Below are positions 1-8,232 of a stretch of 10,654 bases of DNA, piece by piece (within the stretch, counting starts at the first letter, position 1; each line of letters starts with the position of its first letter). The stretch is from contig JAABPT010000482.1 in the NCBI GenBank assembly GCA_011391855.1, forward strand, positions 1 to 10,654, read 5' to 3'. The translations under genes and the position numbers were made by a program. The DNA comes from Burkholderiales bacterium (GTDB taxonomy: Bacteria; Pseudomonadota; Gammaproteobacteria; Burkholderiales; Burkholderiaceae_C). The notes below the pieces were generated by a model that was not told where the DNA came from, did no database searches, and saw nothing but the letters and a program-made list of their open reading frames with translations.

Positions 1-909
1 AGCACCGAGTACGACTACAAGGTGTTTGCGATCACCAGCGAGATCAGCAAGCAGGTCTTCCCGGTGTCGCTGGATATCGACCACCCGGCCTTCCGCGCCG
101 GCATGGAGCGGCTCTTCGCCGAGGAACGCTTCGACCGTGTCATCCACTTGGCCGCGCAGGCCGGCGTGCGCTATTCGCTGCAGAACCCGCAGGCCTACGT
201 GGACAGCAACGTGGTCGGCTTCATGAACGTGCTGGAAGGCTGCCGCCATGCGAAGGTGCAGCACCTGGTGTATGCGTCCAGCTCCAGCGTCTACGGCGGC
301 AATACGAAGATGCCGTTTTCCGAGCACGACAGCGTCGACCACCCGGTGAGCATGTATGCGGCCACCAAGAAGGCCAACGAGCTGATGGCGCACACCTACA
401 GCCATCTGTTCGGCCTGCCCACGACGGGGCTGCGCTTCTTCACCGTCTACGGGCCCTGGGGCCGGCCGGACATGGCGTTGTTCCTGTTCACCAAGGCCAT
501 CCTGGAGGGCCGGCCGATCGACGTCTTCAACCACGGCCAGATGCAGCGCGACTTCACCTACGTGAACGACATCGTCGAAGGCGTGGTGCGCGTGCTCGAC
601 CGCGTGGCCACCCCGAACGCCGACTACCGCGCCGAGGCACCCGACCCCGCCACCAGCAACGTGCCGTTCCGCGTCTTCAACATCGGTAACCACAACCCGG
701 TGCCGCTGCTGGACTACATCGGCTGCATCGAGGAAGCGCTGGGCCTGAAGGCCGAGATGAACCTGCTGCCGCTGCAGGACGGCGACGTGCCGGCCACCTA
801 TGCCGACGTGGATGCCTTGCGCGACTGGGTGGGCTTCACGCCGGCCACCGACATCCGGACCGGCATCGGGCGTTTCGTGGAGTGGTATCGGGGTTACTAC
901 GGGGTGTGA
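1..909 (+). CDS. NAD-dependent epimerase, probably UDP-glucuronate 4-epimerase (5' end outside window)
   Basis: This is an extended short-chain dehydrogenase/epimerase that in this subfamily interconverts UDP-glucuronate and UDP-galacturonate in the cytoplasm, feeding EPS or LPS synthesis. The frame is open from base 1 and residues matching the family begin before the first possible start (a GTG at 22), so the gene is cut by the window edge. The N-terminal GxxGxxG NAD-binding motif is therefore not visible. Seen are the strand ending HLAAQAGVRYS, the SSSSVYG motif (about 280-297) with the catalytic Ser/Thr, the catalytic YxxxK as YAATK at 355-369, and the stretch RFFTVYGPWGRPDMALF that marks CapI/LpsL-like UDP-glucuronate epimerases. 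The C-terminus ends WYRGYYGV at a TGA, as in full-length relatives. It converges on the minus-strand operon. The substrate is inferred from family resemblance; another UDP-hexose epimerase activity is possible. Confidence 0.9.
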   Translation, partial: STEYDYKVFAITSEISKQVFPVSLDIDHPAFRAGMERLFAEERFDRVIHLAAQAGVRYSLQNPQAYVDSNVVGFMNVLEGCRHAKVQHLVYASSSSVYGGNTKMPFSEHDSVDHPVSMYAATKKANELMAHTYSHLFGLPTTGLRFFTVYGPWGRPDMALFLFTKAILEGRPIDVFNHGQMQRDFTYVNDIVEGVVRVLDRVATPNADYRAEAPDPATSNVPFRVFNIGNHNPVPLLDYIGCIEEALGLKAEMNLLPLQDGDVPATYADVDALRDWVGFTPATDIRTGIGRFVEWYRGYYGV

Positions 910-916
910 CGCAACT

Positions 917-931
917 GCGCCCAGGAGGCGC
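917..931. terminator. Short GC hairpin in the convergent gap
   Basis: GCGCC (917-921) pairs with GGCGC (927-931) around a 5-base loop, and fills most of the 22-base gap between the epimerase stop and the protease stop. Its position suits a shared bidirectional terminator. There is no T-tract on either side and the stem has only 5 pairs, so this is a weak call. Confidence 0.25.
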
Positions 932-1696
932 TCAGCGCGTGCTCAGCAATTCGCGAACGAAGCGCACCGGTATGGCATAGGTGATGCCGGTCGGGTTGGA
1001 CAGCGCCGATTCCCGCGTGCTGCGCACCAGCACCATGTTGATGACGCCCAGGACTTCACCGGTGCGCGCATCCAGCAGCGGCCCGCCGCTGTTGCCGGGA
1101 TAGGCGGTGGCATCGAGTTGATACACCTCGAACGGACCCTCGCGCAGGCGCGAAACGGTCTTCGCATCGAGCTGCCGCGCGGCCAGCGAGGGCAGAGCGA
1201 TGGCGGTGACCGATGAAATGATGCCGCGGTGGGTCACCGGCGAATAGCCCAGCACGCCGCCGATCGGGTAACCGATGAGCGCCACCTCCATGCCTTCGCG
1301 CACGGACTCGGGTGCGGCCAGGGGCAGTGCCGGCAGCGGCGGGCCCTCCAGCTTCAGCAAGGCCAGGTCGTGGGCGCGGTCGATGCTGACCACCGTCGCG
1401 AGGCGAAATGCGGTACTGTCGACTCGGGCACTTGCCAACACCGCCAGCTGCGGCTCGGGTGTCGCGCCGGGCTCTGGCAGCACGTGCGCATTGGTGATGA
1501 CGAGATTGCCGTCGCCGACGACGAAGCCGCTGCCGCGAAAGCCGAAGCGCGGGCTGTTCAGCGGGTTGTAGGTGCCCACCGGTAGCACCGAGGGCCGGCT
1601 GGCGGTCACCAGCGCCGTTAGGTCGGCGTGTGCGGGTAGCGCCAACAGCAGCATGGCGCCGAGCAGGGTGCGACGGATGGGCTGGATCGGTGGCAT
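932..1696 (-). CDS. Exported trypsin-like serine protease
   Basis: A 254-residue chymotrypsin-fold (S1/HtrA-like) peptidase. Seen directly is the complete catalytic triad: His71 in ITNAHV, Asp110 in AHDLALLKL, and Ser203 in YPGNSGGPLL. The ATG at 1696 is preferred because it gives a typical signal peptide: basic PIRR, a hydrophobic LLGAMLLLALP stretch, and a likely signal peptidase I site after AHA (residue 24). The frame extends upstream to a TTG at 1759, but that would add 21 mostly charged residues before the signal. No strong Shine-Dalgarno precedes the ATG. There is no PDZ domain after the protease domain, unlike DegP/DegS. It follows prsT by 112 bases on the same strand and may be the last gene of the operon. 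Periplasmic or extracellular location follows from the signal. A role in trimming or quality control of envelope or PEP-CTERM proteins is inference only. Confidence 0.88.
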   Translation of the reverse strand: MPPIQPIRRTLLGAMLLLALPAHADLTALVTASRPSVLPVGTYNPLNSPRFGFRGSGFVVGDGNLVITNAHVLPEPGATPEPQLAVLASARVDSTAFRLATVVSIDRAHDLALLKLEGPPLPALPLAAPESVREGMEVALIGYPIGGVLGYSPVTHRGIISSVTAIALPSLAARQLDAKTVSRLREGPFEVYQLDATAYPGNSGGPLLDARTGEVLGVINMVLVRSTRESALSNPTGITYAIPVRFVRELLSTR

Positions 1697-1742
1697 GTGG
1701 AGTCTGCGGGAGAGAGATCTGCGCCGAATGTACCCCTGGCGA

Positions 1743-1759
1743 TTGCATCGATACTGCAA
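1743..1759. promoter_or_regulatory. 17-base palindrome between prsT and the protease gene
   Basis: TTGCA (1743-1747) and TGCAA (1755-1759) flank a 7-base spacer, about 50 bases upstream of the protease ATG. It has the size of a dimeric regulator site and could mark separate control of the protease. No clear -35/-10 pair or -24/-12 element was found next to it. Chance occurrence is possible. Confidence 0.2.
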
Positions 1760-1808
1760 CGAGGACGTGAGCCGATGTCCGCCGCGACGCCAGACCTTCG
1801 GGGCTGGA

Positions 1809-4595
1809 TCAGAGCGTGGCCAGCAGCCGCGTCACCTCGGCCTGGGCGCCGAATTTGTCACCCAGCTTGGCCAGGGTGTCGAGTTCGGCCCGTGCACTGG
1901 CCTTGTCTCCGCTCTCCAGGTAGATCTTGGCCAGCGTCAGGCGCAGCCCGTTGTTCTGCGGCGCCTGGGCCATGGCCTTCTTCTGCAGTTCCACGGCGCG
2001 CTGGGGCTGCTTTTCCAGCGCCAGCACATAGGCCAGGGTGTCCATCAAGGCCGGCTGATTGGGCGCCAGTTTGTTGGCCTTTTCGGCCAGGGCCAGCGCA
2101 CCCGGACGCTTCTGCTGGCCCATCAGCCAGGCGACGTTGTTTAACGCCAGCACATTGTCGGGCTGGATTTCCAGCACACTGCGATAGTGCGACTCGGCGA
2201 CGTCGAGCTCCTTGCGCGCCAGGGCCAGGTCGCCCAGGTAGAAACGGAAAGCGGCGTCGCGCGGGTGGTCCTTGGACCAAGTGGCTGCCAGGCGGTCGGC
2301 CTCGGCGCCGCGCTTGGCGGCGCCAAGCACGGCATGCAGCTTGATCGCGGTTTCCGGGCTGGGAGCCAGTTCCAGCGCGGTGCGCAGCGGTGCAATGGCA
2401 GCCTCTGGGCGCTTGCCACGCAGCGCGATATCGGCCTCGATCAGGTATCCGGCCGCCTGCTTGGGCTGGGCCTTCTGCATGCTGCTGGCGATGCGCAGCG
2501 CTTCTTCCGGCTTGCCCTCGCGCAGCGCAATCTGTGCCAAGGCAGCCTGCGCCTGCACCAGCCCGGGCCGGATCTGCAGCGCCTTGCTCAGGCTGCGTTT
2601 GGCTGCGGGCAGGTTGTTGGCTGCCATGTGGGCATCGGCCAGGCGCAGTTCTGGCTCTGGCCAGTCGGGCCGCAACGCGGCCAGTTTCGTGAAGGTGCTG
2701 ATGGCCTGCTCGCCTTGTCCGGCCGCCAGTTGTGCGGTGCCCAGGGCGTTCATGATTTCCACGCTGTTGGGCAGTGCGCCGGCTGCGTCCTGCGCCGCGG
2801 CCAGGGCGGCCTTGGCGTCTTTCTGGGCGAGCAGGTGATTGACCAGCAGCACCCGCGGCCCTGGCAGGTCCGGGTTGGCTTGCACGGCGCGTGTGATGGC
2901 GGCCGTGACCTCGTCCTTGTTGCCGCCCGTGCGGGCCTTCAGCTCGGCCAGGCCCAGCAGGGCGCGGGTGTTCTTGGGGTCGACCTTCAGCAGGTCTTCG
3001 AAGCGCTTCTGCGCGCCCTCGGGCCTGCCGGCCGCCAGTTCGATGGACGCCAGGCCGGCCGTGGCCGGGTAGTACAGCGGGTCGATCTTCAGCGCCTTCT
3101 CGAAGCTGGCCGTCGCACCTGCAATGTCCTTTTTCTGCAGCAGGACCGAGCCGCGCAAGGCATGTGCCATGGGGCTGTCGGGCTGTTTCTTCTCCAGCTC
3201 GTCGATGGCCTTCAGGGCCCCGGGCAGGTCCTTGGTTCGCAGCCGGGCCGCAATCAAGGCCAGGTTGGCGCGGGTGCCGCTGTCGGCCGCTGCCACCGTC
3301 TCCAGTTCCTCGAAGCCGGCGGCCGTGTTGCCGCGTGCCACCTGCCCCAGGGCCAACGCCGCGCGGGCGGTGGTGGCCCGCGGGTTGATCTTGGCGGCCC
3401 GCGCAAACGCGGCTTCTGCGCCGGCCAGGTCGCCGGTCTGCAGCAGCGCCTCGCCGGCCAGCGTGAGGCTGTTGCTGTCGGCGGTAGGGGCATCGACCAG
3501 CGGCTTGAGTACCTGCAGAGACTTGCCGGGCTGGCCCGTGCGTGTGTAGATGCGCGCCAGCAGTTGCCGCGGCACCGGCGCCTGCGGACGCGCCTTCATC
3601 ACCCGGGTCAGATGCGCCTCGGCCCGGGTGAGCGAATTCAGCCGCAGTTCGTTCACGCCGGCCAGCTGCAAGACGCGCACGTCGTCCGGGTAGGACCGCA
3701 GCAGCTGTTCGGTCAACTCGCGGGTACGCGCGAAATTGTTGTCGATGTAGGCAAACTGCGCCTCGAACAGCAAGGTCTCGGGGTGCGAGGCTTGAACCTT
3801 CTTCAGTTCTTCGAAGCGCGTCCTGGCCTTGTCGACCTCCTTCTGCTCCAGCAGCATGGCGATGATGGCCGCATGGGCCGCCACGGCCTTCGGGTGGGCT
3901 TGCGCAGCCTGCGTGAAGGTCGCCATGGCCGCTTCGCGGTCGCGCTGGCCGTAGCGCTGCAATTCACCCTTGAACAATAGCGCACCCAGGTGCTTCGCGT
4001 CGATGGCCAGCACCTCGTCCACCCGCGCCAGGGCGCCGGGCAGGTCGCCGTCGGCGGCCCTGATGCGGGCATGCAGCAGCAGGGCGGCCTCGTGCTGGGG
4101 CTGTTCCTCCAGCGCCGAAAGCACCGTCGCCAACGCCTTGTCGCGTTGGCGCAGGGCGGCATAGGCCGTGGCCACCGTGGTCTTGAGGTCGGCCGAGGCC
4201 GCGGGCTCGTCCAGCGTCACGGCGGCAAACTCCAGCACCAGTTGCTGCGCCTGGTTCTGCGCCAGCATGGCCCGGGCCAGGGGCGGCTGCACCTCGGTTG
4301 CCTTGGCGCCCAGTTCCAGCGCCTTGCGCAACTCGATCGCCGCTCCCGCAGCGTCGCCACTGTCCAGCAGCGACTGCCCCAGCAGCAGTCGCGCTTCGGC
4401 GCTCTGCGGGTTCTTCTGCAGTGCGGCCTTGAGCTGGATGACCGCGGCGCCGTAGTCCTGTTTCTGGACGTAGGTTCTGGCCGAAGCCAGCAGTTCGGCC
4501 TCGTTGGCGCCGCTGCTGCAGGCGGCCAGCACCGAGGCGGCGGCGAGCAGGGCGCCGATCAGGCGCAGGCGAGGTGGGTTCAGGCGCATCTTCAT
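1809..4595 (-). CDS. prsT: PEP-CTERM system TPR-repeat lipoprotein PrsT
   Basis: A 928-residue lipoprotein built almost entirely of tetratricopeptide repeats. Its length and architecture match the PrsT family (TIGR02917) found only in genomes with the PEP-CTERM/exosortase system. The start at 4595 gives an N-terminus MKMRLNPPRLRL, a hydrophobic segment, and a lipobox LAAC with lipidated Cys26. Ser27 at the +2 position favours sorting to the outer membrane. A GGAGA ribosome site sits 4 bases before the ATG, but the in-frame Met3 is also possible. Roughly 34-residue helical repeats run from about residue 30 to the C-terminus, with recurring LG..LL..G and A.A.LALG patterns and motifs such as NNVAWLMGQQ late in the protein. 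It lies 50 bases after prsR and precedes the protease gene. The family is thought to scaffold EPS assembly or export, but its precise function is not established. Confidence 0.94.
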   Translation of the reverse strand: MKMRLNPPRLRLIGALLAAASVLAACSSGANEAELLASARTYVQKQDYGAAVIQLKAALQKNPQSAEARLLLGQSLLDSGDAAGAAIELRKALELGAKATEVQPPLARAMLAQNQAQQLVLEFAAVTLDEPAASADLKTTVATAYAALRQRDKALATVLSALEEQPQHEAALLLHARIRAADGDLPGALARVDEVLAIDAKHLGALLFKGELQRYGQRDREAAMATFTQAAQAHPKAVAAHAAIIAMLLEQKEVDKARTRFEELKKVQASHPETLLFEAQFAYIDNNFARTRELTEQLLRSYPDDVRVLQLAGVNELRLNSLTRAEAHLTRVMKARPQAPVPRQLLARIYTRTGQPGKSLQVLKPLVDAPTADSNSLTLAGEALLQTGDLAGAEAAFARAAKINPRATTARAALALGQVARGNTAAGFEELETVAAADSGTRANLALIAARLRTKDLPGALKAIDELEKKQPDSPMAHALRGSVLLQKKDIAGATASFEKALKIDPLYYPATAGLASIELAAGRPEGAQKRFEDLLKVDPKNTRALLGLAELKARTGGNKDEVTAAITRAVQANPDLPGPRVLLVNHLLAQKDAKAALAAAQDAAGALPNSVEIMNALGTAQLAAGQGEQAISTFTKLAALRPDWPEPELRLADAHMAANNLPAAKRSLSKALQIRPGLVQAQAALAQIALREGKPEEALRIASSMQKAQPKQAAGYLIEADIALRGKRPEAAIAPLRTALELAPSPETAIKLHAVLGAAKRGAEADRLAATWSKDHPRDAAFRFYLGDLALARKELDVAESHYRSVLEIQPDNVLALNNVAWLMGQQKRPGALALAEKANKLAPNQPALMDTLAYVLALEKQPQRAVELQKKAMAQAPQNNGLRLTLAKIYLESGDKASARAELDTLAKLGDKFGAQAEVTRLLATL

Positions 4596-4645
4596 CGTGT
4601 CTCCATGGGCGCAGCGGGCTGCGGCGTTGGGCGTCGGGGCATCGT

Positions 4646-6013
4646 CTATTTGATCCCCAGGCGCCGCATCAGGTCATACAAAGTCGGCCGACTCACGCCG
4701 AGCAGTTCGGACGCGCGCACCACGTTGCCGTTGCTGCGCGCCAGTGCGGTGACGATGGCCTGGCGCTCGGCCTGTTCGCGCACGGTGCGCAGGTCGATAT
4801 CGCTGGCCGCCGGCGCGCTGTCGTCGGCTTGGGGCAAGTCCAGGCCAATGTCTTCGGCGGTCACGCGCGCACCGTCGGCCATGATGGCCGCACGCTTGAT
4901 GCAGTTGAGCAGTTCGCGCACATTGCCCGGCCAGGCATGCGCCTCGATGGCGCGGATGGCGTCCTCGCTCAAGCTCAGGCTGCCGCGCCGCTGCTCCTGG
5001 GCGAAGCGGCGCAGGAAGGCATGCGCCAGCAGCACCGCGTCGCCATTGCGCGCGCGCAGCGGCGGGATCGTGACCACGATCTCGGCCAGCCGGTAGTACA
5101 GGTCTTCGCGAAACTGCCCGGCCTTGATCTGCGCGCGCAGGTCCTGGTGCGTGGCACCCACCACGCGCACGTCCACCGGCACCTCCTGGCGCCCGCCCAG
5201 GCGTTCGATGGTGCGTTCCTGCAGGAAGCGCAGCAGCTTGGCCTGCAGGCTGTGCGGCAGGTCGCCGATCTCGTCGAGCATCAGCGTGCCGCCGTTGGCG
5301 GTCTCGATCTTGCCCAGCGTGGTCTTGGTGGCCCCCGTGAAGGCGCCCTTCTCGTAGCCGAAGAGTTCGCTTTCCAGCAGCGTTTCGGGAATGGCAGCGC
5401 AGTTGATGGCCACGAATTTGCCGCTGCGCTTGGAAGCCGCATGCAGCCCCTGTGCCAGCACCTCCTTGCCGGTGCCGCTTTCGCCCAGCAACAGTACCGA
5501 AGCGCCGCTGCCGGCCACGCGTTCGATCAGGCGGCCGATGCGCAGCATCTCGGCGTCGCGCGTCAGCAAGCCGGCCAGCGCGTCGGGCTGGGTCATGGCC
5601 TGCAGGCGGCGGTTTTCCTGCTGCAGTTCGGCCAGGCGGTAAGCGCGCGCTATGGTCAGCGCCAGCACCTCGGGGTCGAAGGGCTTGGCCTGGAAGTCGT
5701 AGGCACCCAGCGCCACCGCGCGCAGCGCATGCGCCTGGTCGTTCTGCCCGGTGAGCACGATGACCTTCAGGTTGGGGTCGATGTCCAGCATCTGGCCCAG
5801 CAGCTTGAAGCCTTCCGACACCGAATCGGGGTCGGGCGGCAGGCCCAGGTCCATGGTCACCACGCTGGGGTTGAAGCGGCGCAACTGCACCAGCGCGGTC
5901 TCGCGGTCGCTGGCCGTCACGGATTCGAAGCGGTCCAGCGACCACTTGATCTGCTTTTGCAGCGCCAGGTCGTCCTCGACGATGAGCAGCGGCGGCGGTC
6001 CCGCGTTGCTCAC
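4646..6013 (-). CDS. prsR: PEP-CTERM-box response regulator PrsR (sigma-54 activator)
   Basis: A 455-residue NtrC-type enhancer-binding protein (TIGR02915 family). The receiver domain (about 8-125) has the acidic pair D14/D15, phosphoacceptor D55 in TMDLGLP, T88 and K110 in AKPFD. The AAA+ sigma-54 interaction domain has Walker A GESGTGKE (177-184), the sigma-54 contact loop GAFTGA (223-228) and Walker B LMLDEIGD with D247/E248. A Fis-type helix-turn-helix ends the protein (NVVRASELLGVSRPTLYDLM). The start is a GTG at 6013, supported by GGAGGG (complement of 6021-6026) 7 bases upstream. Phosphorylated by PrsK, it activates RpoN-dependent promoters. In floc-forming relatives such as Zoogloea and Aquincola this pair controls PEP-CTERM protein expression. 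All residues needed for phosphorylation, ATP hydrolysis and sigma-54 contact are present, so it should be active. Confidence 0.96.
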   Translation of the reverse strand: MSNAGPPPLLIVEDDLALQKQIKWSLDRFESVTASDRETALVQLRRFNPSVVTMDLGLPPDPDSVSEGFKLLGQMLDIDPNLKVIVLTGQNDQAHALRAVALGAYDFQAKPFDPEVLALTIARAYRLAELQQENRRLQAMTQPDALAGLLTRDAEMLRIGRLIERVAGSGASVLLLGESGTGKEVLAQGLHAASKRSGKFVAINCAAIPETLLESELFGYEKGAFTGATKTTLGKIETANGGTLMLDEIGDLPHSLQAKLLRFLQERTIERLGGRQEVPVDVRVVGATHQDLRAQIKAGQFREDLYYRLAEIVVTIPPLRARNGDAVLLAHAFLRRFAQEQRRGSLSLSEDAIRAIEAHAWPGNVRELLNCIKRAAIMADGARVTAEDIGLDLPQADDSAPAASDIDLRTVREQAERQAIVTALARSNGNVVRASELLGVSRPTLYDLMRRLGIK

Positions 6014-6071
6014 TGGACTGCCCTCCGCGCTGCGCGCTCCGTGATGAGCGCTGGGGAGCGGCCCGGCGCGT

Positions 6072-8171
6072 TCATGCAGCGCTCCGTGCGGCGAGTTCGG
6101 GTTCGGCGTGCGAGTCGAACAGCGGCAGCAGCACTTTCATCACCGTGCCTCGCCCCGGCTGGCTGTCCACTTCGATCTGGCCACCGAGTTCGCGCACGTA
6201 TTGCAGGCTTTCGTGGCTGCCGATGCCCATGCCGCTTTCCTTGGTGCTGTTGAACGGCCGGAACAGCCGGGTTTGAACGAATTCGTCGGACATGCCCACC
6301 CCAGAATCACCCACCTCGACCAGAACCTGACCAGACTGGCGCTGCACCGCCACCCAGACCTCGCCGCCTTCAGCGGTGGCGTCCAGCGCGTTCTGCACCA
6401 GGTGGCCCAGCACGCGTTCCAGGCGTTCTTCGTGCCCGCGCGTGGCCAGCCGCGAAAGCTGGCGAACCTGCAACTCGCGCCCGCGGGCGCGGGCCATTTC
6501 CTGCAGACGCCGCACCATCGGTTCCAGTTCCACGCCCGCGGCCGTACCGGGGGGCGTGGCGCCTTCGCGCAGTTGCAGCATCAAGCGCTTCATCTTGTCC
6601 AACGAACTCTGCACCGTCAACAGCATGTCCTGCTGGAATTCGGGGTTGGCGTGCAGACGTTCCGCATTCTTCAGCATCAGTGACAGCTGGGTGACGATGT
6701 TCTTGAGGTCGTGCACCACGAAGGCCGACATGCGGTTGAAGGCCTCGAACTTGCGCAGCTCCAGCAAGGCCTCGGTGGCGTGCATCTGGGCCAGGAAGCC
6801 GGCGGCCTGCCGGCTGGCGGTCTTGACCAGGTCGCGCGTCTCCCAGTTCATCTGCACAGGCGCGCGCGGCCGTGCCAGCAGCACCCAGCCGAGCAGATCG
6901 TCGTGCACGCTCAAGGGGATCACCAGCCACAGGTTCGGCCCCGACCACAGCCAGGCCGGCAGCGCCAGCGTGCCGTAGTGTTTGGGGGCGTTGCGGTATT
7001 CGTCCAGGTCGATGATCCAGCCCGTGCTGCGCAGGTAGGAGGCCAGGGCGCCGTCGGCCGGTTCTGAGTCGCCGACGGCGGGCAGGTTCCAGCGCGCTGC
7101 CTGTGCGTAGGCCGTGCCGGCGGCGCCGCGGGTCCACAGGCTGCCGCCCGGGCTTTCCAGCATGTCGGCCAGGCCGCGCACCACCAGGCCGCCCACGTCC
7201 TGCGCGGCGTTGGGCGAAGACAGCATGCTGGTGAAGCGCAACCACTGTTCGCGGTAGTCGTAGCGGTAGCTGAAGAAATGCTTGCCCAGGAAGACGCGCA
7301 GGCGTGCCCGCAGCGAAGCCGAGAGCATCAGCACCAGCAACAGCAGCAGGGCGACGCTGAGCAGGGCCAGCTGCATGGCCCGGCCCCAGTCGCCCCCGAA
7401 GGCCCGCACGGCGTAGCCGAGGCCGGCGACGAAGAGCAGGTAGCCGCCCACCAGCAGCAGCGAAGCCGAGTAGAAGGCGGCCCGGCGCGACACCTGCAGC
7501 CGGCCGAGCCAGTCGGCCCTGCGGCGCGAGGCCACGAAGATCAGCGGCAGCGCCAGCGCGTGCACCACGCCGCGCACATGGCCGGCATCGGCATCGAAGC
7601 GGCCGAAGAGCACCGCTTCGGAGTAGAAGTAGATGTCGAAGACGAAGAGGCTGGCCAAGCCCAGGCACACCGGCTTGGCGTTCCAACGCGCGTCTTCGGT
7701 CAGGTTGCGGAACAGCTGCTCCACGAAAACGAGCCCCAGCACGGGCAGGCTCAAGGCCGTCAGCAGCCAAAGGGGCAGCCACCGGCTGCCCTGTCCACCA
7801 GCGGTCAGCAGCGCCAGCAGCAGTGCCCCGGCCAGCCACAGCGCCAGGGCCGTGGTGGTCAGTCCGCCCGGCAAAACCCCGGATTGAACGGGTTGCACCA
7901 ACACGCTCAGGAACAGCAGCCACAGCCCGTAGCGCAGCCAGTCCAGCGCCATGGCCGCCTGGGTGGTGGCCACGTAGGGCGAGAACTGGTCGATCAGGCT
8001 GGCCAGCACCCAGCCCACGCTGGCCACCACGGCGCCCACGAAGGCTCGGCTGGCCAGGCGGTTGCCAACGTCGAATGCGGGGTCGCGCAGCAGCAGCGCG
8101 GCAAACACCGCGTGCAGCAGCGTGGCTGCAGCGAAGCCGTAGATGGCAATGTCGGCGGAATCGGCGGTCAT
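6072..8171 (-). CDS. prsK: PEP-CTERM system sensor histidine kinase PrsK
   Basis: A 699-residue inner-membrane histidine kinase (TIGR02916 family), the partner of PrsR. The N-terminal third (about 8-290) carries roughly eight hydrophobic helices. A GAF-like domain follows (about 310-455). The dimerization helix has the phosphoacceptor His487 in VVHDLKN. The ATPase domain shows the N-box LVQNALDA (Asn594), the G1 box GDSGVGM (621-627), an F-box-like RPFNSTK and the G2 glycines GMGIG (647-651). The ATG at 8171 is used. No clear Shine-Dalgarno precedes it, and a GC hairpin (8181-8200) lies just upstream. It sits 61 bases after the sugar transferase gene and 58 bases before prsR. The signal it senses is unknown; the many membrane helices and the GAF domain suggest an envelope or small-molecule cue. 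Confidence 0.95.
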   Translation of the reverse strand: MTADSADIAIYGFAAATLLHAVFAALLLRDPAFDVGNRLASRAFVGAVVASVGWVLASLIDQFSPYVATTQAAMALDWLRYGLWLLFLSVLVQPVQSGVLPGGLTTTALALWLAGALLLALLTAGGQGSRWLPLWLLTALSLPVLGLVFVEQLFRNLTEDARWNAKPVCLGLASLFVFDIYFYSEAVLFGRFDADAGHVRGVVHALALPLIFVASRRRADWLGRLQVSRRAAFYSASLLLVGGYLLFVAGLGYAVRAFGGDWGRAMQLALLSVALLLLLVLMLSASLRARLRVFLGKHFFSYRYDYREQWLRFTSMLSSPNAAQDVGGLVVRGLADMLESPGGSLWTRGAAGTAYAQAARWNLPAVGDSEPADGALASYLRSTGWIIDLDEYRNAPKHYGTLALPAWLWSGPNLWLVIPLSVHDDLLGWVLLARPRAPVQMNWETRDLVKTASRQAAGFLAQMHATEALLELRKFEAFNRMSAFVVHDLKNIVTQLSLMLKNAERLHANPEFQQDMLLTVQSSLDKMKRLMLQLREGATPPGTAAGVELEPMVRRLQEMARARGRELQVRQLSRLATRGHEERLERVLGHLVQNALDATAEGGEVWVAVQRQSGQVLVEVGDSGVGMSDEFVQTRLFRPFNSTKESGMGIGSHESLQYVRELGGQIEVDSQPGRGTVMKVLLPLFDSHAEPELAARSAA

Positions 8172-8180
8172 GCACCAGGG

Positions 8181-8200
8181 CCCGGGCAGACGCCCCCGGG
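8181..8200. repeat. GC-rich hairpin just upstream of prsK
   Basis: CCCGGG (8181-8186) can pair with CCCGGG (8195-8200) around an 8-base loop. In the minus-strand transcript it lies between the sugar transferase stop and the prsK start, 9 bases before the ATG and where a ribosome would bind. It could lower prsK translation relative to its neighbours or act as a partial transcription stop. There is no U-tract, so it is not a classical terminator. Confidence 0.35.
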
Positions 8201-8232
8201 AAGCAACCCGGAACAGCGCGGGCGCAGTGTAC

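Noticed and set aside
22..24. GTG at 22 as the epimerase start
   Set aside because: The frame is open to base 1 and the first third of the family's N-terminal domain is missing, so the true start lies left of the window.
2187..3980. 597-codon open frame on the plus strand opposite prsT
   Set aside because: It is a Gln/Gly/Arg/Leu-rich mirror of the repetitive, GC-rich prsT coding strand, with no recognisable domain; prsT itself has a lipobox and TPRs.
4574..6253. 559-codon open frame on the plus strand across prsR
   Set aside because: It is an antisense shadow of prsR, rich in His/Gln/Arg and without motifs, and it crosses gene boundaries.
6370..8175. 601-codon frame on the same strand as prsK
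   Set aside because: It is an out-of-frame translation dominated by Arg, Ala and Gly. The prsK frame contains all kinase motifs.
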